From Nitrospinota bacterium (GTDB lineage: Bacteria; Nitrospinota; Nitrospinia; UBA9942), in contig JACQBS010000035.1 of NCBI GenBank assembly GCA_016194325.1, positions 1-34,826 of the forward strand: 34,826 nt of DNA. Reading direction: 5' to 3'. Both the position numbers and the translations under genes were made by a program. Below the pieces are notes generated by a model that searched no databases, was not told the origin of the DNA, and saw nothing but the letters and a program-made list of their open reading frames with translations. Every line of letters starts with the position of its first letter. The first letter of the stretch is position 1. Of the stretch, positions 22,190-29,577 are shown one piece after another.

Positions 22190-23254
22190 ATGAAAGCTAT
22201 AATCTTATTATTTCTATATCTGTTCTCAAGTGTTACCCTTTCGTGGGCAGGAGAGCAGTCCCTTAATTACTGGGAGATGAATCTGTTTCAGGGATTTTCT
22301 GAAAGGAGGGGTTTCTTTGGTAGAGGCAATGACTCATCCAAAAGCGTAGGAATCGAAAATTTCAGCAAATTTTCAGGGGAGTATGGAGACTGGCTTACAA
22401 CAGATATTCAACTTAGACTTGCCTACAATAGTGATAACACAATTTCGGATAAGACTATCGGGACAGGCGACCCTGAAGCAGATGCCCTTGACCTTGAGCT
22501 TCATAATGCCTATGCCAAATTCAAACTCCTTTATGGAAGGGCGGATATATGGGTTGGACACTATGAGCCTGCCTTTGGGCAGGAGCCGCAGATGGATACA
22601 TACTCGAACTTACTTCAGACAATGGATATGAAGAATATCGGTTTTAAAATGGATTGGGGGGCAGGTGTAAGGGGTGTATTTACTGGATGGGATTATCATT
22701 TCACTGCCACACTCGGCTCTGGAATGGGGATGCACTTTAAAGGGAATTATCTCCTCTCTGGAAGGGTCGGACTTGGTGAGACTGCACTTACAGATTACAA
22801 TCTCGGCTTATCGGTATTATATGGGGATGTGGTTAATACCTCAGATGGAAGAAAACTCCTCACAGATAATCTGACAACAAAGAAAAGGATAGGGATAGAC
22901 GCCACCTATCTTTACCGCTCCTTTCATATTAAGGGTGAGGTTGATTACGGGAGAGATAATGATAAAGAGGTTACCGGGACATGGGTGCAGGTCTCCTATA
23001 CTATTCCTGATTACCAGAAACTCCATGTAGATGTTCAACAGGAGAGTTGGTTTTATAACCTTTCATATGGGGAGAAGCACGACTCTACGATAACAGGAGG
23101 GTTTTCCTATAAATTGAATGGTGCAATTCGCCTGCGAATTTACTGTGCCCGTGACCTCTACATGGCTTCTGGGCTTTCAGACCAACGTATCATGGTACAA
23201 TATTATTATTACTATCCAACTATGGGGAGATTGTTTGATTTTAAACCTGAATAA
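22190..23254 (+). CDS. outer-membrane beta-barrel protein (porin-like)
   Basis: 354 residues. A signal peptide (residues 1-20, ending SWA) is followed by alternating aromatic/polar strands typical of outer-membrane barrels, such as LTTDIQLRLAYNSD, AYAKFKLLYGRADIWVGHYEP, YHFTATLGSG and DYNLGLSVLYGDV. The total size would fit about 14-16 strands. No plug or TonB box is visible, so it is more like a porin than a receptor. RBS GTGAGG precedes ATG 22190. It lies 17 nt before the FMN-binding-like gene, in a same-strand cluster with an ABC transporter, which suggests it is the outer-membrane exit or entry for the same substrate. The substrate is unknown. Confidence 0.65.
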   Translation: MKAIILLFLYLFSSVTLSWAGEQSLNYWEMNLFQGFSERRGFFGRGNDSSKSVGIENFSKFSGEYGDWLTTDIQLRLAYNSDNTISDKTIGTGDPEADALDLELHNAYAKFKLLYGRADIWVGHYEPAFGQEPQMDTYSNLLQTMDMKNIGFKMDWGAGVRGVFTGWDYHFTATLGSGMGMHFKGNYLLSGRVGLGETALTDYNLGLSVLYGDVVNTSDGRKLLTDNLTTKKRIGIDATYLYRSFHIKGEVDYGRDNDKEVTGTWVQVSYTIPDYQKLHVDVQQESWFYNLSYGEKHDSTITGGFSYKLNGAIRLRIYCARDLYMASGLSDQRIMVQYYYYYPTMGRLFDFKPE

Positions 23255-23270
23255 ATGGGAGGGAAAAAAT

Positions 23271-23945
23271 ATGAAACCACGAAGAAATAAAAGTTCAAGA
23301 GGCAATAAGCAAAGATTTTATTGCTTACTGCTTACTGCCTACTGCTTACTGTCTACTGCTTATTCCTTGCTGCCTACTGTTTCATGGGCTGCGATAAGCT
23401 GTGAGCTAAATGACCCTGACAGGGATACAAGAAGGCTATTTCCAGAATCAACAGGTTATAAGACCAATATCATCACCATTCTTGAAAGGGGTGGGAAGCC
23501 TCTCGCAAAGAAGATAGAAGAAAGGCTGGGTGATTCCTTTGAGCCTGTATATGAGACAATCGATGTCCCTCATTTTTACTATCAGATTTTTAAAGGCAAG
23601 GAGCATATCGGCTGGGTCTTTGGTGTAAATCAGAAAGGGGAATATGGAGCGATTCAATTAATATTGGCAACTGATCTTAAGGGTAAAATTTTGAATTTTT
23701 ATTACCAGAGGATAAGCTCCCCTGATGCAAAGAGATTTCGGGATAAGGGGTTTTTGGAGTCCTTTAAAGGGCTAACCTTAAATGATTTTCTTAATTATGA
23801 CCCAAAGACAGAAAAGGTAAATGACCCTGCATCGCCACTCTCTCGTATTAAAAATCCCATCGAGAGAAACGATATTGACTTTAAGGCAACACTGCGGGGG
23901 ATTAAAAAGAATCTGATTCAATTTAATGAATTTTGGAGCCGGTAG
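23271..23945 (+). CDS. exported FMN-binding-like protein with a repeat-encoded signal peptide
   Basis: 224 residues from the ATG at 23271 behind GGGAGG. A basic N-terminus (MKPRRNKSSRGNKQR) precedes a hydrophobic core, residues 18-38, made of three 7-residue units CLLLTAY, CLLSTAY, SLLPTVS, then a WAA cleavage region. The mature part resembles FMN_bind domains: YYQIFKGKEHIGWVFGV, GEYGAIQLILATDLKGKI and a Phe/Gly-rich block. The covalent flavin site, usually SGAT in RnfG/NqrC, reads FKATLRG, so covalent FMN attachment is uncertain. The TAG stop lies in a palindromic repeat. In this cluster it could carry electrons to, or act as a periplasmic partner of, the ABC system. Medium confidence on the fold, low on function. 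Confidence 0.6.
   Translation: MKPRRNKSSRGNKQRFYCLLLTAYCLLSTAYSLLPTVSWAAISCELNDPDRDTRRLFPESTGYKTNIITILERGGKPLAKKIEERLGDSFEPVYETIDVPHFYYQIFKGKEHIGWVFGVNQKGEYGAIQLILATDLKGKILNFYYQRISSPDAKRFRDKGFLESFKGLTLNDFLNYDPKTEKVNDPASPLSRIKNPIERNDIDFKATLRGIKKNLIQFNEFWSR
23321..23383. repeat. nine CTGCTTA-type heptamers encoding a signal-peptide core
   Basis: Nine contiguous 7-nt units (TTGCTTA, CTGCTTA, CTGCCTA, CTGCTTA, CTGTCTA, CTGCTTA, TTCCTTG, CTGCCTA, CTGTTTC). Because 7 is not a multiple of 3, all three forward frames give permutations of the same hydrophobic heptapeptide (LLTAYCL). Confidence 0.9.
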
Positions 23946-23994
23946 CCGCAGGGGTTAGCCTGCGTATTTACGCACCCTAAAGGGTGCGGCTACC
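23941..23994. repeat. two-hairpin palindrome downstream of the FMN-binding-like gene
   Basis: The outer arms GGTAGCCGCA (23941-23950) and TGCGGCTACC (23985-23994) are perfect inverse complements. An inner CGCACCC / GGGTGCG stem follows. The last 25 nt are identical to 6668-6692. The upstream gene's stop codon lies in the first arm. The arrangement resembles paired REP units. Confidence 0.8.
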
Positions 23995-24011
23995 AGAGGG
24001 AGGGTAAGACA

Positions 24012-24395
24012 ATGAAAAGATTTATCTATTTATCAATAATATTTTTCTTTACCACAGGCTTCCTGTGGGAAGATGTAACAGGTAAATATGGCGACCCTGT
24101 TACTGTGATAGAGAAGACATCTATCGGAGCTATTACAAAGGAGCCTGAAAAGTATCTTAATAAGACAGTTCGTGTAGAAGGAGAGTTGTTTGATGTCTGC
24201 CAGGATATGGGGTGCTGGTTTTCAATAAAGGATTCAACCGGTGCAATCTATGTTGATTTGGCAATGGGGATAAAATTCACACTCCCCAAAAAAAGTAACG
24301 GGTATAAGGCGGTTGTTCAAGGGCTGGTTACAAATGAGGGTGGTAAGACGGCAATTAAAATAAAGGCAACAGGCACGGAGATACTGGGGAAATGA
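24012..24395 (+). CDS. DUF4920-like exported OB-fold protein
   Basis: 127 residues. A signal-like N-terminus (residues 1-18, FIYLSIIFFFTTGFL) precedes KYGDPVTVIEKTSIGAI, EPEKYLNKTVRVEGEL and the family motif VCQDMGCWFSIKD with Cys63 and Cys68, then YVDLAMGIKF and TAIKIKATGTEIL. This fits the DUF4920 pattern, a small OB-fold with a conserved CxxxGCW that could bind metal or form a disulfide. The start follows GGGAGG. It lies in tandem between the FMN-binding-like gene and the ABC permease. The family has no established function that I know of. Confidence 0.65.
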   Translation: MKRFIYLSIIFFFTTGFLWEDVTGKYGDPVTVIEKTSIGAITKEPEKYLNKTVRVEGELFDVCQDMGCWFSIKDSTGAIYVDLAMGIKFTLPKKSNGYKAVVQGLVTNEGGKTAIKIKATGTEILGK

Positions 24396-24455
24396 TTAGT
24401 GTCAGCAAAAAAATCAATTCCTTTAACTGACACTGACACTATATACTGACACTAA
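24396..24455. repeat. TTAGTGTCAG / CTGACACTAA palindrome
   Basis: A perfect 10-bp inverted repeat (24396-24405 with 24446-24455), plus tandem CTGACA words in the interior, immediately upstream of the permease ribosome-binding site. Confidence 0.7.
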
Positions 24456-24470
24456 ATGAGGAGGTGTGTT

Positions 24471-25655
24471 ATGCAGCTACTAAAAATTGCTTTTAAAAAT
24501 CTAAAGAGGAGAAAGGTGAGGACACTGCTGACTATAGCAGGGGTTGGTATAGCCTCTGCTGTTTTTGTAAGCCTGCTGGGATTTCAGAGGGGTTATAAGG
24601 AGGCTCTCTTTCGTGATGTGGACAAAATGGGTTATCAGGTTCTTATCACAGCTAAAGGTTGTCCTTATGAAGCGGCAACACTCATGCTAAAAGGGGGTGC
24701 AGGACTCAGATATATGGAGGAAACTGTTTACAATCAGATTGTATCTGACCCCCGTATTGATAAAATTACCCCTGAACTTATCCAGGTTGTATATGACCCT
24801 GACAAAAACGAGGGGCGAGGCAGTTACGCTATGATTCTTGGTGTGGAGAAGAGATTGCTGGAATTAAAACCATGGATTCGTTTCAAGTCAGGCGGGTGGT
24901 TTAGCTCAGATACCTCGCGTGAGATTATCATGGGATATGAAGCTGCCGAGCTGGAGCAGAGGCTTGTTGGAGATAAATTTTTTATCCGGGGGGTTGAAGG
25001 CGATTTTACTGTTATCGGAATCCTTGAAAGGACAGGCACACACGATGATGGCACAATCTTCATGCCGTTACATACCGTTCAGTCCCTCTTCAAGCTCGAT
25101 AAGAAACTTACAGGGGTGGGTATTAAACTAAAGGATGTCTCCATGATTCCCGATTTTGAGGAGAGCCTTTACAATGTCCCTGCAATACAGGTTATCAGCA
25201 TGGCACAGGTAAAGGGGACTATACTTGGGCTTGTGCAAAGTGCACAGGTAATGGTTACTGCAGTTGCAGCCATCGCAGTAATCGTGGCTGTCTTTGGTGT
25301 TATCAATACACTCCTGATGTCTATAATGGAAAGGACGCGGGAGTTCGGGATGTTTAAAAGTGTCGGGGCATCGGGTATGCAGATTTTTATACTCATATTA
25401 TATGAAACAATACTTATGTGCGTAGTAGCTACACTGAGTGGTAATTTAATCGTTTTTATCGGTGCAAAGTGGGTTGAAGGGATTATTCGCATTACCCTTC
25501 CTTATGCACCCTATGGAAATCTGGTAGTTATAACGCCTGAACTAATGATTATTAGTATCTTCGGGGCAATTCTTATAGGGGTCTTAAGTGGTATCTATCC
25601 TGCCATCCGTGCATCCCGATTAAGCCCTGTTGAGGCAATCAGAAGGGAGGAATAA
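24471..25655 (+). CDS. ABC transporter permease (FtsX/MacB-like)
   Basis: 394 residues from the ATG at 24471. An ATG at 24456 lies in front of its GAGGAGGTG site and is rejected. Segment 1 is residues 18-38. A periplasmic domain of about 220 residues follows (MacB_PCD type), then three C-terminal helices near 268-290, 312-335 and 360-382 and the ending YPAIRASRLSPVEAIRREE, standard for FtsX-type permeases. In the periplasmic domain a conserved-looking block AKGCPYEAATLMLKGG contains Cys64, the only Cys there that stands out. It pairs with the ATPase 4 nt downstream. Such systems do mechanotransmission or lipoprotein/substrate handling rather than classic transport. The substrate is unknown. 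Confidence 0.85.
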   Translation: MQLLKIAFKNLKRRKVRTLLTIAGVGIASAVFVSLLGFQRGYKEALFRDVDKMGYQVLITAKGCPYEAATLMLKGGAGLRYMEETVYNQIVSDPRIDKITPELIQVVYDPDKNEGRGSYAMILGVEKRLLELKPWIRFKSGGWFSSDTSREIIMGYEAAELEQRLVGDKFFIRGVEGDFTVIGILERTGTHDDGTIFMPLHTVQSLFKLDKKLTGVGIKLKDVSMIPDFEESLYNVPAIQVISMAQVKGTILGLVQSAQVMVTAVAAIAVIVAVFGVINTLLMSIMERTREFGMFKSVGASGMQIFILILYETILMCVVATLSGNLIVFIGAKWVEGIIRITLPYAPYGNLVVITPELMIISIFGAILIGVLSGIYPAIRASRLSPVEAIRREE

Positions 25656-25659
25656 ATTT

Positions 25660-26343
25660 ATGAATATAATTCTCAATGCAATAGGCATTACAAAATTATA
25701 TCAGAGAGGGGCTGAGACGGTAAGGGCACTGAATAATGTTGACCTTTCTATTGAAAAGGGAGAGATGGCGGCAGTGGTTGGACCATCGGGTTCAGGGAAA
25801 TCTACCCTCTTGAATCTACTCGGTGGATTTGACAGTCCAACAAGCGGCAGGATTTATTTGAAAGGACTTGAAATCTCTCGCATGAAAGAAAAAGAGTTGA
25901 CCATGATACGAAGAAAGGAGATTGGTTATGTATTTCAGCAATTTCATCTCCTGCCAACCCTTACAGTAAGGGAAAATGTTACTATTCCACTTATCTTTTC
26001 TAAAAAAAGAGATAATGGACAGGTTGACAGGATTCTTGAGATGGTAGGTTTATCTAACCGTGCCAATCATCTTCCATCGCAGATATCAGGCGGGGAGATG
26101 CAGAGGACTGCCATTGCAAGGGCACTCATCCATGACCCCGATGTATTAATAGCCGATGAACCCACAGGAAACCTTGATTCAGAGATGGCTGCATCTATAT
26201 TCAATCTATTCCACTCTATCAATCGGCAGGGGAAGACAGTCCTTATCGTTACCCATAATTTAGAGCTGGCTAAAGGGTGCAGCCGACACCTGCACATAAA
26301 AGATGGATTAATAACAGAAGGTTCAAAAAAAATCTTGATTTAA
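25660..26343 (+). CDS. ABC transporter ATP-binding protein (LolD/MacB-type)
   Basis: 227 residues. Walker A GPSGSGKST (residues 41-49), Q-loop FQQFHLLPTL, signature ISGGEMQRTAIARAL, Walker B VLIADEPTGNLDS, H-loop VTHN. This places it with the LolD/FtsE/MacB nucleotide-binding proteins. The ATG is at 25660, 4 nt after the permease stop and behind GGGAGG. Together with the permease it forms one transporter. It closes the 21.6-26.3 kb cluster. No lolC/lolE-like second permease is present, so the transporter would be a homodimer of the permease. Confidence 0.9.
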   Translation: MNIILNAIGITKLYQRGAETVRALNNVDLSIEKGEMAAVVGPSGSGKSTLLNLLGGFDSPTSGRIYLKGLEISRMKEKELTMIRRKEIGYVFQQFHLLPTLTVRENVTIPLIFSKKRDNGQVDRILEMVGLSNRANHLPSQISGGEMQRTAIARALIHDPDVLIADEPTGNLDSEMAASIFNLFHSINRQGKTVLIVTHNLELAKGCSRHLHIKDGLITEGSKKILI

Positions 26344-26444
26344 CTATTTTGTTATGTTAAAAAGTAAAGATACACTTCTTGCCCCACAAGAATGTTAAAC
26401 AATCTATTATTTGTGAGGCTTTATAGCCAGAAGGAGGTAAATTT
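26344..26444 (+). promoter_or_regulatory. leader of the rpsF operon
   Basis: 100 nt with a possible promoter (TTGTTA, 16 nt, TACACT), a small hairpin CTTG-CCCCA-CAAG and a strong AGAAGGAGG site. I looked for the S6:S18 autoregulatory RNA structure, but could not confirm the conserved bulge by eye. Confidence 0.35.
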
Positions 26445-26828
26445 ATGAGACCGTATGAGAGTATATTTGTTTTAAAGCCCGACCTTAATGATAAAAAGGT
26501 TGATGAGCAGATTGAGAAGGTAAAGGAGTTTATTGAGAAGAACGGAGGCAAGGTAATTGTTGTTGAAAAGTGGGGGAAAAAGAAGCTTGCCTATATTGTA
26601 AAGAAGAACAGATTTGGAATATATGTTCTTCTCCGCTTTGAATCGGAACCAGCCTTGATATCTGATTTACAGAGAAACTACAAGCTTAATGAAGATATCA
26701 TAAGATATATGACGGTTATATATCAGGAGTGCGGAAAAAAGGCTGCTGCCCCTCAGGAAGGTTCTGAGCCAAAGGTTGCAGAGGGTATTAAAGAGGCAGA
26801 TGAGGACATAATGGAGGAGGCTGTATAA
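26445..26828 (+). CDS. rpsF: 30S ribosomal protein bS6
   Basis: 127 residues. The N-terminus MRPYESIFVLKPDL, the middle strand GKKKLAYIVKKNRFGIYVLLRF and RYMTVIYQ are the bS6 fold. The C-terminal tail is acidic and Ala/Glu-rich, longer than minimal. bS6 binds 16S rRNA with bS18, which is encoded two genes downstream. The start follows AGAAGGAGG. The stop overlaps the ssb ATG by one base (TAATG), so the genes are coupled. The operon order rpsF-ssb-rpsR-rplI is common in bacteria. Confidence 0.97.
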   Translation: MRPYESIFVLKPDLNDKKVDEQIEKVKEFIEKNGGKVIVVEKWGKKKLAYIVKKNRFGIYVLLRFESEPALISDLQRNYKLNEDIIRYMTVIYQECGKKAAAPQEGSEPKVAEGIKEADEDIMEEAV

Positions 26829-27238
26829 TGGCAAGCCTGAACAAGGTTTTTCTGATGGGTAATCTTACAAGGGACCCGGAACTCCGCTATACCCCTAATG
26901 GTTCAGCAGTGGCAAGTTTTGGACTCGCTGTTAATAGGAAATATAAGCAGGGGGATGCGGTCAAGGATGAAACCTGTTTTGTTGATATTACAGTATGGGG
27001 AAAACAGGCTGAAAATTGTGCCGAATACCTAAGTAAGGGAAGAGGGGTTCTAATTGAGGGGAGACTCTCCTATCGCTCATGGGAAACAGATGAAGGGCAA
27101 AAGAGGAGTAAACTTGACGTTGTAGCAAATAATGTGCAGTTTCTCCAGAGGGCGGGAGAGAAGGCTGCTGCTCAAAGTTCAGGTGGTGAAGCTGTTATCC
27201 CTGAAAAAGAATCTGTGGAAGACGATGTTCCATTTTAA
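26828..27238 (+). CDS. ssb: single-stranded DNA-binding protein
   Basis: 136 residues. The OB-fold starts LNKVFLMGNLTRDPELRYT and includes FGLAVNRKY, VDITVWGKQAENCAEYL and GRLSYRSWETDEG. The conserved acidic tip ends EDDVPF, which recruits partner proteins. The linker is short. It binds ssDNA as a tetramer in replication and repair. It is translationally coupled to rpsF. A palindromic word repeat separates it from rpsR and may be a partial terminator. Confidence 0.97.
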   Translation: MASLNKVFLMGNLTRDPELRYTPNGSAVASFGLAVNRKYKQGDAVKDETCFVDITVWGKQAENCAEYLSKGRGVLIEGRLSYRSWETDEGQKRSKLDVVANNVQFLQRAGEKAAAQSSGGEAVIPEKESVEDDVPF

Positions 27239-27314
27239 AGTATCAAAGTGTCAAAGAGTCAAAGTATCAAAGTTTTTAGCTCTGACACTCTGATACTTTG
27301 TAACTATGACACTT
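27237..27314. repeat. 8-nt word palindrome in the ssb-rpsR gap
   Basis: The left series is TATCAAAG, TGTCAAAG, AGTCAAAG, TATCAAAG. The right series is CTCTGACA, CTCTGATA, CTTTGTAA, CTATGACA. They are inverse complements and fill the whole gap up to the rpsR ribosome-binding site. Confidence 0.8.
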
Positions 27315-27332
27315 TATTGAAGGGGAGGTTAG

Positions 27333-27584
27333 ATGCCTAAGGAAAAGAAGGTAAGACGAAAGAGGGTTCAATTTATTGTAAACAGGAATTGCAGATTTTG
27401 TGCTGACAAGGTAGATTATATAGACTATAAAGATATTAAAACACTTAAAACCCTTGTTACAGAGAGGGGTAAGATAATGCCAAGCAGGATTTCTGGAAAC
27501 TGTGCAAAACATCAGCGCCAGCTTAATTATGCAATTAAGAGGGCGAGGAATATTGCAATGTTGCCATTTACTGTGGAGAAATAA
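27333..27584 (+). CDS. rpsR: 30S ribosomal protein bS18
   Basis: 83 residues. Family blocks are [38 protein letters not shown] and [13 protein letters not shown]. The N-terminal part has Cys residues ([10 protein letters not shown]) with a further Cys in GNCAKH, a zinc-binding pattern as in the C+ forms of bS18. It follows GGGGAGG. It assembles with bS6 on 16S rRNA. Confidence 0.97.
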   Translation: MPKEKKVRRKRVQFIVNRNCRFCADKVDYIDYKDIKTLKTLVTERGKIMPSRISGNCAKHQRQLNYAIKRARNIAMLPFTVEK

Positions 27585-27653
27585 TATAAAAACAGGTTAA
27601 GGCTGAGTAAAAAATTTCAACTTTGACCTATCTTTGAAATTTGGGGGTAAACC

Positions 27654-28097
27654 ATGAGAGTAATACTAAAGGATGATGTGAAGGGTCTTGGAGGTATGGG
27701 ACAGGAGGTAGATGTGGCAGGAGGTTATGGAAGGAATTATCTCATACCAAAAGGATTAGCGATGGTTGCTACTGTCGGCAATTTAAAAACATTAAAGAAT
27801 GAGATAAGCCAGAAGGGCAGAAAGATTGAAAAACTGAAAGTGGAAGCAGAGGAACTGGCTAAACGGATAGAGAAGATTTCATGCAGGCTTGCTAAAAAGG
27901 CAGGGGAGAGTGATAAGCTCTTCGGCTCTGTTACATCTCAGGAAATTGCAGACCAGCTGAAGAAAGAAGGGTTTGATATTGATAAAAAGAAGATAGATAT
28001 AAATGCACCAATAAAGAATCTGGGAGCCCATTCTGTATCAATAAGAGTTTATCCTGGTGTTGCTGCCAATCTTACGGTTGAAGTGGTAAAAGAGTAA
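27654..28097 (+). CDS. rplI: 50S ribosomal protein bL9
   Basis: 147 residues. The N-terminus MRVILKDDVKGLGGMGQEVDVAGGYGRNYLIP is the bL9 rRNA-binding domain. A long connecting helix follows (KNEISQKGRKIEKLKVEAEEL), then the C-terminal globular domain FGSVTSQEIADQLKKEGFDID. The ribosome-binding site is GGGGG. In the upstream gap (27585-27653) AAATTTCAA and TTTGAAATTT can pair as a small hairpin. Spacing to dnaB is set by a repeat at 28104-28200. Confidence 0.97.
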   Translation: MRVILKDDVKGLGGMGQEVDVAGGYGRNYLIPKGLAMVATVGNLKTLKNEISQKGRKIEKLKVEAEELAKRIEKISCRLAKKAGESDKLFGSVTSQEIADQLKKEGFDIDKKKIDINAPIKNLGAHSVSIRVYPGVAANLTVEVVKE

Positions 28098-28103
28098 ATT
28101 AAC

Positions 28104-28200
28104 CAAAATTATACAGTAACCGCAGATGGACACTGATAAGCACAGATAGAAAAAAATAAAATATTTTTATCTGTGAAAATCTGTGTGAATCTGTGGTTTC
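28104..28200. repeat. conserved-end palindrome (CACAGAT words) in the rplI-dnaB gap
   Basis: It starts near AAAATTATACAGTAACCGCA and contains GATGGACACTGATAAGCACA words. The right arm is ATCTGTGAAAATCTGTGTGA then ATCTGTGGTTTCATTTC. The left part matches the AAATTATA edge and the right part the TGTGGTTTCATT edge of copies at 756 and 13653. It reaches to within 9 nt of the dnaB start and may provide its leader. Confidence 0.65.
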
Positions 28201-28209
28201 ATTTCTTGG

Positions 28210-29577
28210 ATGGCAAAGACTGATATCTCTCCAACCCAACTCCCTCCTCAAAACATAGAGGTAGAGCAGTCTATCCTCGGTGCTATACTTCTGGAAAATG
28301 AGGCACTGCCAAAATCGCTGGAGGTGCTCAGGGATGAGAGTTTTTTTTACAGGGATTCCCACCGCAAGATTTTCGCAGCAATAATAGACCTTTTTGAAAA
28401 AAATCAGCCTGTAGATGTAATGACCCTCAATGAACAACTGAAGAAAAAGAACCAGTTGGAAGAGGTAGGCGGCTTAGACTATATCGCATCTCTTGTGGCA
28501 TCAACCCCGACCGCAGCAAATATCCAATATCACTCAAGAATAGTAAAAGAAAAGGCAATATTGAGGAAGCTGATATCAACATCTACAGAGATACACAACA
28601 GATGTTATGAAGATACGGAAGATATTGATGAGCTTCTGGATTATGCAGAGAAGCAGATATTTGATATATCAGAAAATAAGATTTCCCCGAGTTTTGCAAA
28701 TATAAGCCAGGTTGTAAATGAGAGCTTCATTACTATTGAAAAGCTCTTTGAGAGGAAGGAGCTTGTTACAGGCCTTCCGACTGGTTTTGTTAAATTTGAT
28801 TCTATGACTGCAGGGTTTCACCCCTCAGACCTGATTATAGTGGCAGGAAGGCCATCTATGGGTAAAACGGCATTCTGTATGAATATAGCCACACATATTG
28901 GAGTAAATAAAAAAAAGACTATAGCCATATTCAGCCTTGAGATGTCCCGTGAACAGCTTGTTATCAGGATGCTCTGTTCAGAGGCAAGGATAAATGCCGG
29001 CAAAGTAAGGACAGGGTATCTTTCAAAGTCAGACTGGCCTGACCTTACAAGGGCGGCTGGACTCCTCTCCGAGTCGTCAATATTCATAGACGATTCCCCT
29101 GCCCAGTCTGTCCTTGACATAAGGGCAAAGGCAAGGAGACTGCAGGCTGAGAGAAAGGGGCTTGACCTTATTATAGTAGATTATCTCCAGCTTATGAGGA
29201 GCAGGGGAAGGGTGGAGAACAGGCAGCAGGAGATTTCTGATATTACAAGGTCTCTGAAGGCACTCGCAAAGGAGTTAAAAGTGCCTGTAATCGCCATATC
29301 TCAGTTAAGCAGGGCGCCTGAACAGAGGACGGATAGAAAACCCCAGCTATCAGATTTGAGGGAATCAGGTGCGATTGAACAGGATGCAGATTTGGTTGTA
29401 TTTGTTTACAGAGAGGAGTTTTATAAAGAGACCCCTGAAAATCAGGGTGTTGCGGAGATTATAATTGGAAAGCAGAGGAATGGTCCAACCGGTTTAGTTC
29501 CTCTTGCATTTTTTAAAGAATATACAAGATTTGATAACCTTGCCGATACGAAGGAAGATTATGGAGAGGCTGCATGA
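28210..29577 (+). CDS. dnaB: replicative DNA helicase DnaB
   Basis: 455 residues. The N-terminal domain starts PPQNIEVEQSILGAILLEN. The RecA-like motor has Walker A GRPSMGKTAF, the EMSREQL block, Walker B-like LDLIIVDYLQLM, and the arginine finger region with DADLVVFVYREEFY and KQRNGPTG. No intein is inserted. It unwinds DNA at the replication fork as a hexamer. The ATG at 28210 has no Shine-Dalgarno (CTTGG upstream), so initiation may depend on the preceding repeat or on coupling. It overlaps alr by 4 nt (ATGA). Confidence 0.97.
   Translation: MAKTDISPTQLPPQNIEVEQSILGAILLENEALPKSLEVLRDESFFYRDSHRKIFAAIIDLFEKNQPVDVMTLNEQLKKKNQLEEVGGLDYIASLVASTPTAANIQYHSRIVKEKAILRKLISTSTEIHNRCYEDTEDIDELLDYAEKQIFDISENKISPSFANISQVVNESFITIEKLFERKELVTGLPTGFVKFDSMTAGFHPSDLIIVAGRPSMGKTAFCMNIATHIGVNKKKTIAIFSLEMSREQLVIRMLCSEARINAGKVRTGYLSKSDWPDLTRAAGLLSESSIFIDDSPAQSVLDIRAKARRLQAERKGLDLIIVDYLQLMRSRGRVENRQQEISDITRSLKALAKELKVPVIAISQLSRAPEQRTDRKPQLSDLRESGAIEQDADLVVFVYREEFYKETPENQGVAEIIIGKQRNGPTGLVPLAFFKEYTRFDNLADTKEDYGEAA

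Noticed and set aside
26344..26444. S6:S18 autoregulatory RNA in the rpsF leader
   Set aside because: Only a short hairpin is visible; I could not find the expected bulged stem by eye, so it is listed as a plain leader.
28210..29577. Checked dnaB for an intein, a common site for one
   Set aside because: The helicase motifs are contiguous and the length is standard.
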